Shown: positions 26,027 to 34,642, counted from the stretch's first letter. The stretch is 64,000 bases of DNA from Bradyrhizobium archetypum (GCF_013114835.1 NZ_JAAVLW010000005.1:558001-622000), one strand, 5' to 3'. The notes: generated by a model from the sequence alone, not told the origin. Numbers and translations: made by a program.

Positions 26027-27100
26027 TCAGGGAAACTTCAGTTCGTCCGCGCCGATCTCGGCGAAATAAGGCGCGACCATTTCCGGCGTCACATCCTCAA
26101 TTCGCGGCGGCGACCACTTTGGATTGCGATCCTTGTCGATGACAGCGGCGCGCACTCCCTCGCGGAAATCGTCGCTGGCAAACACTTCCAGCGCGGCGCG
26201 ATACTCCCGCACCAGGCATTCCTCGAGCGACGAGGCCGTGCGTGCGAGGCGCAACAGCTTCAGCGTCACCACCATGCCGCGCGGCGATTTTTCGCCCAGC
26301 GTCTTCAACGTCGCCTGCGCAAAGTCCGAACCGTCGCGCTGCAACGCCGCCACGATGTCCTCCATACGATCGTAGGAAAACAGCGCATCGATCTTCATCT
26401 GCTGCGCGGCGACCGGTCCGGCCGTTTCGCCGATCGAGAATCCCTCGATCAGCTTCGTGACGTCTCCCGACGTCGCGCCGGGTTGCACCTTCGTCAGCGC
26501 ATCGCGCAGCGCCGGCAGCCTTGCCGACGGCACCACCGAGTCAGCAAATCGTGCATGAATGGCGTCGGGACCGTTCATGGTCTGCCCGGTCAGTCCAAAA
26601 TAGGTGCCGATCTCGCCCGGCGAATGCGACAACAGCCAGGTGCCGCCGACATCGGGGAAGAAGCCGAGCCCGACTTCGGGCATCGCCAGCTTGGTCCTCT
26701 CGGTGACAACGCGGTGGCTCGAATGTGCGGATAGCCCAACGCCGCCGCCCATCACGATGCCATCCATAAAAGCGACGTAGGGCTTTGGGAATTTCTTGAT
26801 GCGGGCGTTGAGGATGTATTCGTCGCGCCACAGGATCTTGCCGAGATCGCCCTTCACTTTCGAGCTTTCCCAGAGCGCGCGAATGTCGCCGCCGGCGCAA
26901 AGGCCGCGCTCGCCGGCGCCCTCCAGCAGGATCACAGCGACGGCGGGATCCGCTTCGAAGACATCTAACGCCTTGTCGATGTCGTGGAACATCTCCAGTG
27001 TCACGGCATTGATGGCCTTCGGCCGGTTCAGGCGCATGATTCCGGCCGAGCCTTCCTTGCGCGAGATCAGGTCGCTCTCTGCACTGGCCGCATCCTTCAT
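26027..27100 (-). CDS. 3-hydroxyisobutyryl-CoA hydrolase
   Basis: The 357-residue crotonase-fold enzyme releases free 3-hydroxyisobutyrate from its CoA ester. It has the oxyanion segment LCAGGDIRALWE and the second motif GGGVGLSAHSSHRVVTE, followed by MPEVGLGFFPDVGGTWLLS, the extended variant found in HIBCH rather than in simple enoyl-CoA hydratases. Its ATG overlaps the stop of the acyl-CoA dehydrogenase gene by 4 bases (ATGA), showing coupling. The genomic setting supports the hydrolase assignment over a hydratase. Confidence 0.9.
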   Translation of the reverse strand: MKDAASAESDLISRKEGSAGIMRLNRPKAINAVTLEMFHDIDKALDVFEADPAVAVILLEGAGERGLCAGGDIRALWESSKVKGDLGKILWRDEYILNARIKKFPKPYVAFMDGIVMGGGVGLSAHSSHRVVTERTKLAMPEVGLGFFPDVGGTWLLSHSPGEIGTYFGLTGQTMNGPDAIHARFADSVVPSARLPALRDALTKVQPGATSGDVTKLIEGFSIGETAGPVAAQQMKIDALFSYDRMEDIVAALQRDGSDFAQATLKTLGEKSPRGMVVTLKLLRLARTASSLEECLVREYRAALEVFASDDFREGVRAAVIDKDRNPKWSPPRIEDVTPEMVAPYFAEIGADELKFP

Positions 27101-28242
27101 CGCGCGCCCTCGATCAGCTTGCGCGACACAATCAGCCGCATGATTTCGTTGGTCCCTTCGAGAATCTGGTGCACGCGCAAGTCGCGCACGATCTTCTCGA
27201 TGCCGTATTCGCTGAGGTAACCGTAGCCGCCGTGCAACTGCAGCGCCTGGTTCGCCACCTCGAAACCGACATCGGTGCCGAAGCGCTTGGCCATCGCGCA
27301 GAGCATGGTGGCGTCGGGGTCTTTGCGGTCGAGCGCCGCGGCCGCGCGCCAGACAAAAGTCCGCGCCGCCTCCAATTCGGTCGCCATGTCGGCAAGGCGG
27401 AATTGCAGCGCCTGGAATTCATCGAGGCGCTTTCCAAAAGCTTTTCGCTCCTTCATGTAAGCCAGCGACTTGTCGAGCGCGTTTTGCGCGCCGCCGAGCG
27501 AACAAGCGGCGATGTTGAGGCGGCCGCCGTCAAGGCCGGCCATCGCGATCTTGAAGCCGATGCCCTCCTCGCCGAGCCGGTTCTCGACCGGCACGCGGGC
27601 ATTCTCAAAGATCACGGCGCGGGTCGGCTGCGCGTTCCAGCCCATCTTGCGTTCATTGGCGCCGAGCGACACGCCCGGCGTTTCGGCCGGAACGACCAGC
27701 GTCGAGATGCCGCCAGGCCCCTCGCCGCCGGTCCGCACCATCACGACATAGAGGTCGCCGCCGCCGGCCCCGGAGATGAACTGCTTCTGGCCGTTCAGCA
27801 CGTAATGGTCGCCGTCGCGGACCGCGCGGGTGCGCAGCGCGGCGGCATCCGATCCGGAGCCCGGCTCGGTCAGGCAATAGCTCGCCAGAAGCTCCATGGT
27901 GCAAAGCTTCGGCAGCCACTTCCGGCGCTGGGCATCGTTGCCAAAGGCATCGATCATCCAGGACGCCATGTTATGGATCGAGATGAAGGCCGACACAGTC
28001 GGACAGCCCACCGCCAGCGCCTCAAAGATCAGCGCCGCGTCGAAGCGCGTCATCGCGGAGCCTCCGACATCGTCCCTGATGTAGATGCCGCCCATGCCGA
28101 GGCTTGCGGCCTCGCGCATCACGTCGACGGGAAAATGCTTCTCCTCGTCCCAGCGCAGTGCATGCGGCGCGATCTTCTCGGCCGCGAATTCGCGCGCCAT
28201 GTCGCGAACCGCGATCTGGTCCTCGTTGAGAGCGAACTGCAT
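27097..28242 (-). CDS. Isobutyryl-CoA dehydrogenase (acyl-CoA dehydrogenase family)
   Basis: The 381-residue flavoenzyme oxidises isobutyryl-CoA to methacrylyl-CoA. FAD/substrate motifs CLTEPGSGSDAAAL and FISGAGG are present. The C-terminal LHGGYGYLSEYGIEK and QILEGTNEI give the catalytic Glu at the usual medium-chain position. The start is ATG 28242 (MQFALNEDQ). A longer frame to 28314 is an artefact of translating the family B repeat. It ends by a 4-base overlap with the hydrolase gene. No separate methacrylyl-CoA hydratase is evident in this operon. Confidence 0.9.
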   Translation of the reverse strand: MQFALNEDQIAVRDMAREFAAEKIAPHALRWDEEKHFPVDVMREAASLGMGGIYIRDDVGGSAMTRFDAALIFEALAVGCPTVSAFISIHNMASWMIDAFGNDAQRRKWLPKLCTMELLASYCLTEPGSGSDAAALRTRAVRDGDHYVLNGQKQFISGAGGGDLYVVMVRTGGEGPGGISTLVVPAETPGVSLGANERKMGWNAQPTRAVIFENARVPVENRLGEEGIGFKIAMAGLDGGRLNIAACSLGGAQNALDKSLAYMKERKAFGKRLDEFQALQFRLADMATELEAARTFVWRAAAALDRKDPDATMLCAMAKRFGTDVGFEVANQALQLHGGYGYLSEYGIEKIVRDLRVHQILEGTNEIMRLIVSRKLIEGAR

Positions 28243-28262
28243 GCTGGACTGCTCATTCTTCT

Positions 28263-28347
28263 CGTCATTGCGAGGAGCGAAGCGACGAAGCAATCCACTC
28301 TTCCTTAGCGGCAAAGATGGATTGCTTCGCTACGCTCGCAATGACGG
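28263..28347. repeat. Intergenic palindromic repeat, family B copy 3
   Basis: GTCATTGCGAGGAGCGAAGC at one end and CTACGCTCGCAATGACGG at the other, with CGAAGCAATCCA / TGGATTGCTTCG inner arms. It lies inside the valine operon between mmsA and the dehydrogenase, and could affect the relative level of the downstream message. Confidence 0.8.
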
Positions 28348-28360
28348 CGGGGCTACACCA

Positions 28361-29857
28361 TCACTTCATCAACGGGATCGAGAACTCCGCACCTTCCTTG
28401 ACGCCGGACGGCCAGCGCGAGGTTACCGTCTTGGTCTTGGTGTAGAAGCGGACCGAGTCCGGGCCGTGCTGGTTGAGATCGCCGAAACCTGACTTCTTCC
28501 AGCCGCCGAAGGTGTAGTAGGCAATCGGCACCGGGATCGGCACATTGATGCCGACCATGCCGACATTGACCTTGGCCGCGAAGTCGCGCGCGGCGTCGCC
28601 GTCGCGCGTGAAGATCGCAACACCGTTGCCGTAGTCATGCTCCGACGGCAGCGCCAGCGCTTCCTTGTAATCGTGGGCACGCACCACCGAGAGCACGGGG
28701 CCAAAAATCTCCTCCTTGTAGATCCGCATGTCCTTGGTGACGTTGTCGAACAGCGAGCCGCCGAGATAAAAACCCTTCTCGTAGCCCTGCATCTTGAAGC
28801 CGCGGCCGTCGACGGCGAGCGTCGCGCCTTCCTTGATGCCGATATCGATGTAGCTCTTCACCTTCTCAACCGCCTCGCGGGTCACCAGCGGACCGTAATC
28901 GGCGGACGGATCGATCGAGGTGCCGATCTTGAGCGACTCGACGCGCGGGATCAGCTTTTCCATCAGGCGGTCGGCGGTGGTCTTGCCGACGGGGACGGCG
29001 ACCGACACCGCCATGCAGCGCTCACCACCGGAGCCGTAACCAGCGCCGATCAGCGCGTCGACGGTCTGGTCCATGTCGGCGTCGGGCATCACGATGGCGT
29101 GGTTCTTGGCGCCGCCAAAACACTGGCAGCGCTTGCCGGTCTGGGCGGCGCGCTCATAGATGTACTGCGCGATCGGCGTTGAGCCGACGAAGCCGATCGC
29201 CTTGATATCGGGATCGTCGAGAATGGCATCGACGGCCTCCTTGTCGCCATTGACGACGTTGAGAATGCCGGGCGGCAGTCCTGCCTCCATCATCAGTTCA
29301 GCCAGCCGCATCGGCACGCCAGGATCGCGCTCGGAAGGTTTCAGGATGAAGGCGTTGCCGCAGGCGATCGCGGGCGCGAACTTCCACATCGGGATCATCG
29401 CCGGGAAATTGAACGGCGTGATGCCGGCGACGACGCCGAGCGGTTGCCGCAGCGAATAGATGTCGATGCCGGGGCCTGCGCCTTCGGTGTATTCGCCCTT
29501 CATCAGGTGCGGAATGCCGCAGGCAAACTCCACGACCTCGAGGCCGCGCTGGATGTCACCCTTGGCGTCGGGAACGGTCTTGCCGTGCTCGCGCGCCAAC
29601 AATTCGGCAAGCTGGTCATAGTCACGCTGCACCAGTTCGAGGAACTTCATCATCACGCGCGCGCGGCGCTGCGGATTGGTGTTGGCCCATTCGGGCTGGG
29701 CCAACGCGGCGTTCTCGACGGCGGCGCGGACTTCGGCCCTGGAGGCCAGCGCCACCTTGGCCTGGACGTCGCCGGTCATCGGCTCGAACACGTCAGCCGT
29801 CCGCCCGGACGTTCCCTTAACCTCTTTGCCGCCGATGAAATGTCCGATTGAGCGCAT
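28361..29857 (-). CDS. mmsA: CoA-acylating methylmalonate-semialdehyde dehydrogenase
   Basis: The 498-residue aldehyde dehydrogenase produces propionyl-CoA from methylmalonate semialdehyde, the last step of valine catabolism. Motifs are GVVAGITPFNFPAMIP (NAD and Asn), LKPSERDPGVP, GFVGSTPIAQYIYERA and the nucleophile in SGGERCMA. It lacks the general-base Glu of hydrolytic dehydrogenases, as expected for a CoA-acylating enzyme. ATG 29857 has GGGAGAT upstream. It is the first gene of the valine operon and diverges from a LysR gene 103 bases away. Confidence 0.93.
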   Translation of the reverse strand: MRSIGHFIGGKEVKGTSGRTADVFEPMTGDVQAKVALASRAEVRAAVENAALAQPEWANTNPQRRARVMMKFLELVQRDYDQLAELLAREHGKTVPDAKGDIQRGLEVVEFACGIPHLMKGEYTEGAGPGIDIYSLRQPLGVVAGITPFNFPAMIPMWKFAPAIACGNAFILKPSERDPGVPMRLAELMMEAGLPPGILNVVNGDKEAVDAILDDPDIKAIGFVGSTPIAQYIYERAAQTGKRCQCFGGAKNHAIVMPDADMDQTVDALIGAGYGSGGERCMAVSVAVPVGKTTADRLMEKLIPRVESLKIGTSIDPSADYGPLVTREAVEKVKSYIDIGIKEGATLAVDGRGFKMQGYEKGFYLGGSLFDNVTKDMRIYKEEIFGPVLSVVRAHDYKEALALPSEHDYGNGVAIFTRDGDAARDFAAKVNVGMVGINVPIPVPIAYYTFGGWKKSGFGDLNQHGPDSVRFYTKTKTVTSRWPSGVKEGAEFSIPLMK

Positions 29858-29941
29858 GAATGATCTCCCTAAGGTCCCGTCCGGGATCGCTGTCGAGCCC
29901 CTTTTTGACCTGCATTTCTTGGGATACAAGTCCGATATATT

Positions 29942-29956
29942 GCACCATAGATGTGC
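29942..29956. promoter_or_regulatory. Possible regulator site in the mmsA/LysR divergent promoter
   Basis: GCAC-N7-GTGC (29942-29945 and 29953-29956) is a short dyad in the 103-base gap between the two start codons, close to the LysR start. The size fits a LysR-type box, but the symmetry is short. Confidence 0.35.
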
Positions 29957-29960
29957 GGAA

Positions 29961-30878
29961 ATGCTGGATCAAGGCTCCGGGGCGATCGACTGGGATGACT
30001 TCCGTTTTGTGCTGGCGATCGTGCGCGGCGGCTCGGTTTCGGCTGCCGCCAAGCAGCTATCGGTCGATCATGCCACTGTGATCCGCCGCGTCGACCGGCT
30101 GGAACGGCATCTCTCGGCCAAACTGTTCGATCGCCGCAAGACCGGCTATCTCCTGACCGAGGCCGGTCAGCGCGTTGCCGACAGCGCGGAGGCGATGGAA
30201 TCCACCATTGTCGCCAACCAGGAGGCGGTCGGCGGCTCGCGCGCCCAGCTCACCGGCACGGTCCGGATCGGCGCGCCCGACGGGTTCGGCAGCCACTTCC
30301 TGGCGGCGCGGCTCCTGAAGTTCACCGAGCGGTATCCCGATCTCGATCTGCAGCTCGTCGCCACTGCGCGCCTGTTCAGCCTGTCCAAGCGCGAGGCCGA
30401 TATCGCGATCAGCCTCTCGATGCCCAAGGAGGGCCGCATCGTCGGCCGCAAGCTGCTCGACTACAGCCTCGGCCTCTACGCCTCGCCGGCCTATCTCGAC
30501 CGCGCGCCCGGGATCAAAAGTCGAGCCGACCTGCCCGGACATCGCTTCGTCGGCTATATCGAGGAACTGCTGTTCACGCCGGAGCTGGATTACCTGCCGC
30601 AGGTCTCGCCAAAAATCTCCGCCAAATTCCGCAGCGCCAACCTGATCGCGCAGCTCAATGCCACCATCGCAGGCTTCGGCATCGCCGTGCTGCCGCACTT
30701 CATGGCCACCACGCATCCGGAATTGCGCCCGGTGCTGCGCGACGAGGTAAAGATATCGCGCACGTTCTGGATGCTGATGCACGCCGACAGCAAGGATCTG
30801 GCGCGCATTCGCGCGGTGGCCGATTATATCTGCGAAACGGTGGATAGCGAACGGGCGCTGTTTGGCGGAAATTTGTAG
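29961..30878 (+). CDS. LysR-family regulator next to the valine operon
   Basis: The 305-residue regulator has an N-terminal winged helix (FRFVLAIVRGGSVSAAAKQL, then DHATVIRRVDRLERHLSAKLF) and a LysR-type effector-binding domain. It is transcribed away from mmsA and is a reasonable candidate activator of the valine genes. ATG 29961 is chosen because the HTH begins about 12 residues later. The frame upstream overlaps mmsA on the other strand. The stop (TAG 30876-30878) lies within an inverted-repeat arm. Confidence 0.85.
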   Translation: MLDQGSGAIDWDDFRFVLAIVRGGSVSAAAKQLSVDHATVIRRVDRLERHLSAKLFDRRKTGYLLTEAGQRVADSAEAMESTIVANQEAVGGSRAQLTGTVRIGAPDGFGSHFLAARLLKFTERYPDLDLQLVATARLFSLSKREADIAISLSMPKEGRIVGRKLLDYSLGLYASPAYLDRAPGIKSRADLPGHRFVGYIEELLFTPELDYLPQVSPKISAKFRSANLIAQLNATIAGFGIAVLPHFMATTHPELRPVLRDEVKISRTFWMLMHADSKDLARIRAVADYICETVDSERALFGGNL

Positions 30879-30962
30879 GTGGGTTAGGCGAAGCCGTAAC
30901 CCACCGCGCACGTGCCGCATGTCGAGACTTTCGGTGGGTTACGCTGCGCTAACCCACCCTAC
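30875..30962. repeat. Inverted repeat, GTAGGTGGGTTA... (family E)
   Basis: GGTGGGTTAGGCGAAGCCG (arm ending 30905) pairs with CGCTGCGCTAACCCACCCTAC (ending 30962). The layout is like family C but with a GGTTA core. It lies between the convergent LysR and TetR genes and can serve as a two-way terminator. Confidence 0.75.
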
Positions 30963-30972
30963 GATTCTGCGC

Positions 30973-31581
30973 TCAATTCACCTTCGCACGCGCCTTCTTC
31001 GTGGCCGTCGCGCGCGCCAGCGCCGCCTCGCGGCCGGCGAGAAGAATTTCGTCGGAGAGTTCGCCGCTGCCGGCGACGCGCGACATTACCAGCGTGCCCA
31101 TCATCGTCGCCAGCGTGCCCATCGCCTGCCTCCGCGCCGTCTTGCGCGGCACGTCCGGAATCTGGTCGGCCATCACGTCGATCAACTGCTCCAGCTTGGC
31201 GGCAAAGGCCTTGCGGGTCTTTGCGCTCTCGCGGGCAATCTCGGCGCCGAGTGCGGGGACCGCGCAACCGCGACCGGGATCGTCGCGATGCACCGGCGAG
31301 ACGTAGGAATCGATGATCGTCGACAGCCGTTTCTCCGCCGGCGTTTCAGCGGCGATCTTGCGCCAGTGCTCGATCGAGCGGTCCATCGCATAAGCGAAGG
31401 CCTCGATCACCAGCGCCTCGCGCGAATCAAAATGCGCGTAGAAACCGCCATGGGTCAGGCCCGCCTCCTTCATCAGGTCGGCGACGCCGATGCCATGCGC
31501 GCCCTTCTCGCGAAGCCGCACCGAGGCTTTTTTCACGATCCGTGCGTGGGTCTCCTGCTTGTGCTCTTTCGAATACCGCAT
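30973..31581 (-). CDS. TetR/AcrR-family regulator
   Basis: The 202-residue repressor begins MRYSKEHKQETHARIVKKAS and has the HTH segment GVADLMKEAGLTHGGFYAHFDSREALV at about 35-60, the TetR recognition helix. The C-terminal ligand domain resembles the TetR_C_11/KstR-like group but gives no ligand. ATG 31581 is used, because the codon before it is TTG. A 24-bp near-palindrome, a likely operator, lies 12 bases upstream. The thioesterase gene ends 63 bases upstream of the start, so both could be in one message. Confidence 0.85.
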   Translation of the reverse strand: MRYSKEHKQETHARIVKKASVRLREKGAHGIGVADLMKEAGLTHGGFYAHFDSREALVIEAFAYAMDRSIEHWRKIAAETPAEKRLSTIIDSYVSPVHRDDPGRGCAVPALGAEIARESAKTRKAFAAKLEQLIDVMADQIPDVPRKTARRQAMGTLATMMGTLVMSRVAGSGELSDEILLAGREAALARATATKKARAKVN

Positions 31582-31592
31582 CAACGCATCCC

Positions 31593-31616
31593 ATTAAATG
31601 TCCATGGTCATATAAT
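31593..31616. promoter_or_regulatory. Candidate TetR operator
   Basis: A 24-bp near-perfect dyad centred on CCATGG: the half ATTAAATGTCCA and its partner match at 10 of 12 positions. It sits just upstream of the TetR start and includes TATAAT, so binding would block transcription (autoregulation). Confidence 0.55.
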
Positions 31617-31643
31617 AGCAGTTGTGCGCGGGAAAAGCTGCAT

Positions 31644-32183
31644 CTATTTCGCGCTTCCACCCATCCCGACCATCGAGAAGGTCGCGGTTGCGTGCACCGC
31701 AAGATTGTCCGCGCCATCACGGACGAAGCCTTCGGCATAGCTGGTCTGGCGGCCGAGTTTTATCACCTTGCCTTCCGCCGAGATCGCGCCCGACCGCACC
31801 GATAACGGCCGCAGATAAGTCAGCTTGAGATCGAGCGTCACCGAGGTCTGCCCCGCCGGCTGCATGGTGGCAATGGCGCACCCCATGGCGGTATCCAGCA
31901 GCGCCGCGGCGGTTGCGCCATGGAGCAGGCCGACGGTGTTCTCCAGGCTCTCGTCAGGATCGAGTTCCATCACAATCCGCCCTGGCTCGGCGATGCGCAT
32001 CTCAATACCGATCAATCGGGCCATCGGCGGCGGTGGCAATATGCCGTCGCGGATCGCGCGCATGATCTCCAGCCCGGACATCCCGGAGGCGGCCTTCGCC
32101 ACCGGCGCCGGTGCCTGCCATTCCACGACCCGGCGCCGGCGCATATCGAACGAGAACAAATCGACGGTCTCGGTTGCGGTCAT
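31644..32183 (-). CDS. PaaI-family hotdog thioesterase
   Basis: The 179-residue protein has the PaaI-type sequence NTVGLLHGATAAALLDTAMGCA, with the usual acidic and Gly residues of the acyl-CoA thioesterase active site, and SVTLDLKLTYLRPL. It probably hydrolyses an acyl- or aryl-CoA. An N-terminal extension of about 45 residues (QAPAPVAKAASGM) precedes the domain. It diverges from an enoyl-CoA hydratase gene and is followed by the TetR gene in the same direction. Confidence 0.83.
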   Translation of the reverse strand: MTATETVDLFSFDMRRRRVVEWQAPAPVAKAASGMSGLEIMRAIRDGILPPPPMARLIGIEMRIAEPGRIVMELDPDESLENTVGLLHGATAAALLDTAMGCAIATMQPAGQTSVTLDLKLTYLRPLSVRSGAISAEGKVIKLGRQTSYAEGFVRDGADNLAVHATATFSMVGMGGSAK

Positions 32184-32196
32184 GACGGCCCCTTTG

Positions 32197-32212
32197 AATG
32201 ATGATCATAATT
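32197..32212. promoter_or_regulatory. Dyad in thioesterase/hydratase divergent region
   Basis: AATGATGATCATAATT is a 16-bp dyad with one mismatched pair, located 14 bases upstream of the thioesterase start and in the divergent promoter. The neighbouring TetR-type operator has a different core (CCATGG), so the same protein need not bind. Confidence 0.35.
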
Positions 32213-32311
32213 CTATCGCAACACCAGCGATGCCGCAACGTCCCCGCCCTTGACAAGCCGGCGCAATGTCTGGAAGTGGCACCAGCCGCAGGACAAGTCC
32301 GGGAAAACAAA

Positions 32312-33082
32312 ATGGAAATGCTCAATCCCCACTGCGCCGTCGACCGCGACGGCAGAGGTGTCGTTCGCCTCACGATCTGCAACGCAGGCACCCTCAACAT
32401 CCTCTCCTCCGCCGTCACCGACGGGTTACGCGAAGGGCTCGAGAAACTCGCCGGCGACAAGAGCATCCGCGCGGTGATCCTGGCCGGCGAGAGCGAAAAG
32501 AGCATGATCGGCGGCGCCGACATCAAGGAGATGGCGCGGCTCGATCAGAAATCGGCGGAAGCGTTCATCACGCGCTTACGCGATCTCTGCGAGGCCGTGC
32601 GCCACTTTCCGGCGCCGGTGATCGCGCGGCTGCCCGGCTGGTGCCTCGGCGGCGGCCTCGAAGTCGCCGCCTCCTGCGACTTCCGGATTGCGGCGCACGA
32701 TGCCAAATTCGGCATGCCGGAGGTGCGTGTCGGCATCCCCTCAGTGGTCCATGCCGCGCTGCTGCCACGGCTGATTGGCTGGGGCCGCGCCCGCTGGCTG
32801 GTCATGACGGCCGAGAATATCGACGCGCCAACGGCGCTCGCCTGGGGCCTCGTCGACATGGTCGCAAAGCAAGGCGGGTTAGATGCCGCGGTCGAGCACA
32901 CGGTAAAGACCCTGCTCGAATGCGGGCCCGAAGCGCTGCGTTCGCAGAAGGCGCTGCTGCGGCAATGGGAGGAGCTACCGCTGACCGAATCCGTCAACGT
33001 GAGTGTCGGTGTATTCGGAAAATCATTCCTGACCGGCGAGCCGCAACGGCTGATGCAGGGATTTCTCGACCGCAAGAAGTAG
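32312..33082 (+). CDS. Enoyl-CoA hydratase/isomerase family protein
   Basis: The 256-residue crotonase-fold protein has ESEKSMIGGADIKEM (oxyanion loop 1), GWCLGGGLEVAASCD (loop 2) and FGMPEVRVGIPSVVHAALLPRLIG. The catalytic Glu positions differ from classical short-chain hydratase, so isomerase or other crotonase chemistry remains possible. ATG 32312 follows a purine stretch (GGGAAAACAA); the open frame upstream would cross the divergent promoter. It diverges from the thioesterase gene. Confidence 0.78.
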   Translation: MEMLNPHCAVDRDGRGVVRLTICNAGTLNILSSAVTDGLREGLEKLAGDKSIRAVILAGESEKSMIGGADIKEMARLDQKSAEAFITRLRDLCEAVRHFPAPVIARLPGWCLGGGLEVAASCDFRIAAHDAKFGMPEVRVGIPSVVHAALLPRLIGWGRARWLVMTAENIDAPTALAWGLVDMVAKQGGLDAAVEHTVKTLLECGPEALRSQKALLRQWEELPLTESVNVSVGVFGKSFLTGEPQRLMQGFLDRKK

Positions 33083-33125
33083 ACGGGGCACGCATGAGGC
33101 CTGCCAGTGAGATTTTTTAATGCGA

Positions 33126-33161
33126 TTGCCTGGTTGCGATACTGTCACGTATAATATTATA
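33126..33161 (+). promoter_or_regulatory. Candidate promoter for the MFS gene
   Basis: TTGCCT (33126-33131), an 18-base spacer and TATAAT (33150-33155) resemble a sigma-70 promoter. TATAATATTATA (33150-33161) is a perfect palindrome in an unusually AT-rich stretch. It lies about 140 bases upstream of the start. Confidence 0.35.
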
Positions 33162-33303
33162 TTCATAATTCAATATAGCCCCCACGCGGATCGCCGCTGA
33201 CGTCGTCGTGTCCTGAAATGAGGGAAGTACGACATTTAAGTCAGACGGCGATCGCGTCAGAATACTAACGGCAAATCTTCCCACCGCAATCTTCCGAGGC
33301 CCA

Positions 33304-34590
33304 ATGATCTCGAACTGGCTGTCAGCCGCCCTCGCCCGCCGCAACATCCACTACGGCTGGGTGATGGTCGCCGTGACCTTCCTCGCCGCCCTGATCGCTG
33401 CCGGCACGGTCGGCGCCCCCGGCGTTTTCATCGTGCCCTTGCAGAAGGAGTTCGGCTGGACCACGGCGGAGATTTCCTCAGCGCTGTCGATTCGCTTCAT
33501 CCTGTTCGGGCTGATGGCGCCGTTTGCCGCCGCGCTGCTGAATCGCTACGGCCTGCGCAATGTGACACTGGCGGCGCAGCTCGTCGTCGTATCCGGGCTC
33601 GTTGCCTCGCTGGCGATGACCAAGGTCTGGCATCTGATGCTGCTGTGGGGCGTGGTGATCGGGATCGGCACCGGCATGACCGCGCTGGTGCTCGGGGCTA
33701 CGATCGCCGCGCGCTGGTTCGTGGCGCGGCGCGGCCTTGTCGTCGGCATCCTGACCGCGAGTGTCGCGACCGGACAACTCGCCTTCCTGCCGCTGCTGGC
33801 GAGCCTGACCGACGCTTACGGCTGGCGGATCGCGCTCACGCTGGTGTGCGTCATGCTCGGAGTGGCGGCCTTCGCCGTGCAAATGATCATGCGCGACCGG
33901 CCGAGCGACGTCGGCTTGCGCCCGTTCGGCGACGAAGGCACCGAGCCGCTGCCGGCGCCGCCACCGAACAACGCGCCGATCATGGCGGCCGCGCTCGGCA
34001 CGCTACGCGATGCCTCGAAGTCGGGTGTATTCTGGATCCTGTTTGCCACCTTCTTCATCTGCGGCGCCTCGACTAACGGGCTGGTCCAGGTCCACCTAAT
34101 ACCGATGTGCCTCGATTTCGGCATTCCGCAGGTGCAGGCGGCGAGCCTGCTTGCGGCGATGGGCATTTTCGATTTCGTCGGCACGATTGCCTCCGGCTGG
34201 CTGTCCGACCGCTATGACAACCGCTGGCTGCTGTTCTGGTATTACGGACTGCGCGGCCTGTCGTTGTTGTTCCTGCCGTTCACCGATTTCTCGTTCTACG
34301 GCCTGTCGCTGTTTGCGATGTTTTACGGGCTCGACTGGATCGCGACCGTGCCGCCGACGGTACGGCTCACCGCGCAGCGGTTCGGCGCGGAGCGCGCGAA
34401 CCTCGTGTTCGGCTGGATCTTTGCCGGCCATCAACTCGGCGCGGGCGTTGCGGCCTTCGGGGCCGGCGTATCGCGCACGGTGCTGGAGACCTACCTGCCG
34501 GCATTCTTCGTCGCCGGCGCGCTCTGCGTGGTGGCGGCGCTGATTGTGCTGGCGATCTCACGAGCGCCGGCGAAAGCGGCGGCGGCGTAA
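33304..34590 (+). CDS. MFS transporter (12-TM, monocarboxylate/oxalate-like)
   Basis: The 428-residue protein has 12 predicted helices, beginning IHYGWVMVAVTFLAALI, with GAPGVFIVPLQKEFGW typical of the oxalate/formate and monocarboxylate porter group. It has the loop 8-9 A-like motif GWLSDRYDNR. The central loop (DVGLRPFGDEGTEPLPAP) is cytoplasmic. It probably moves an organic anion and may export or import an acid related to the neighbouring CoA genes, but the substrate is not shown. Confidence 0.8.
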   Translation: MISNWLSAALARRNIHYGWVMVAVTFLAALIAAGTVGAPGVFIVPLQKEFGWTTAEISSALSIRFILFGLMAPFAAALLNRYGLRNVTLAAQLVVVSGLVASLAMTKVWHLMLLWGVVIGIGTGMTALVLGATIAARWFVARRGLVVGILTASVATGQLAFLPLLASLTDAYGWRIALTLVCVMLGVAAFAVQMIMRDRPSDVGLRPFGDEGTEPLPAPPPNNAPIMAAALGTLRDASKSGVFWILFATFFICGASTNGLVQVHLIPMCLDFGIPQVQAASLLAAMGIFDFVGTIASGWLSDRYDNRWLLFWYYGLRGLSLLFLPFTDFSFYGLSLFAMFYGLDWIATVPPTVRLTAQRFGAERANLVFGWIFAGHQLGAGVAAFGAGVSRTVLETYLPAFFVAGALCVVAALIVLAISRAPAKAAAA

Positions 34591-34600
34591 CGTGAAGTGT

Positions 34601-34638
34601 GATTCCGGGTTCGATGCTTCGCATCGCCCCGGAATGAC
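34601..34638. repeat. Intergenic palindromic repeat, family D copy 2
   Basis: GATTCCGGGTTCGATGCTTC and GCATCGCCCCGGAATGAC form complementary ends, a short form of the element at 21709-21815. It lies between convergent MFS and carboxyltransferase genes. Confidence 0.7.
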
Positions 34639-34642
34639 ATCT

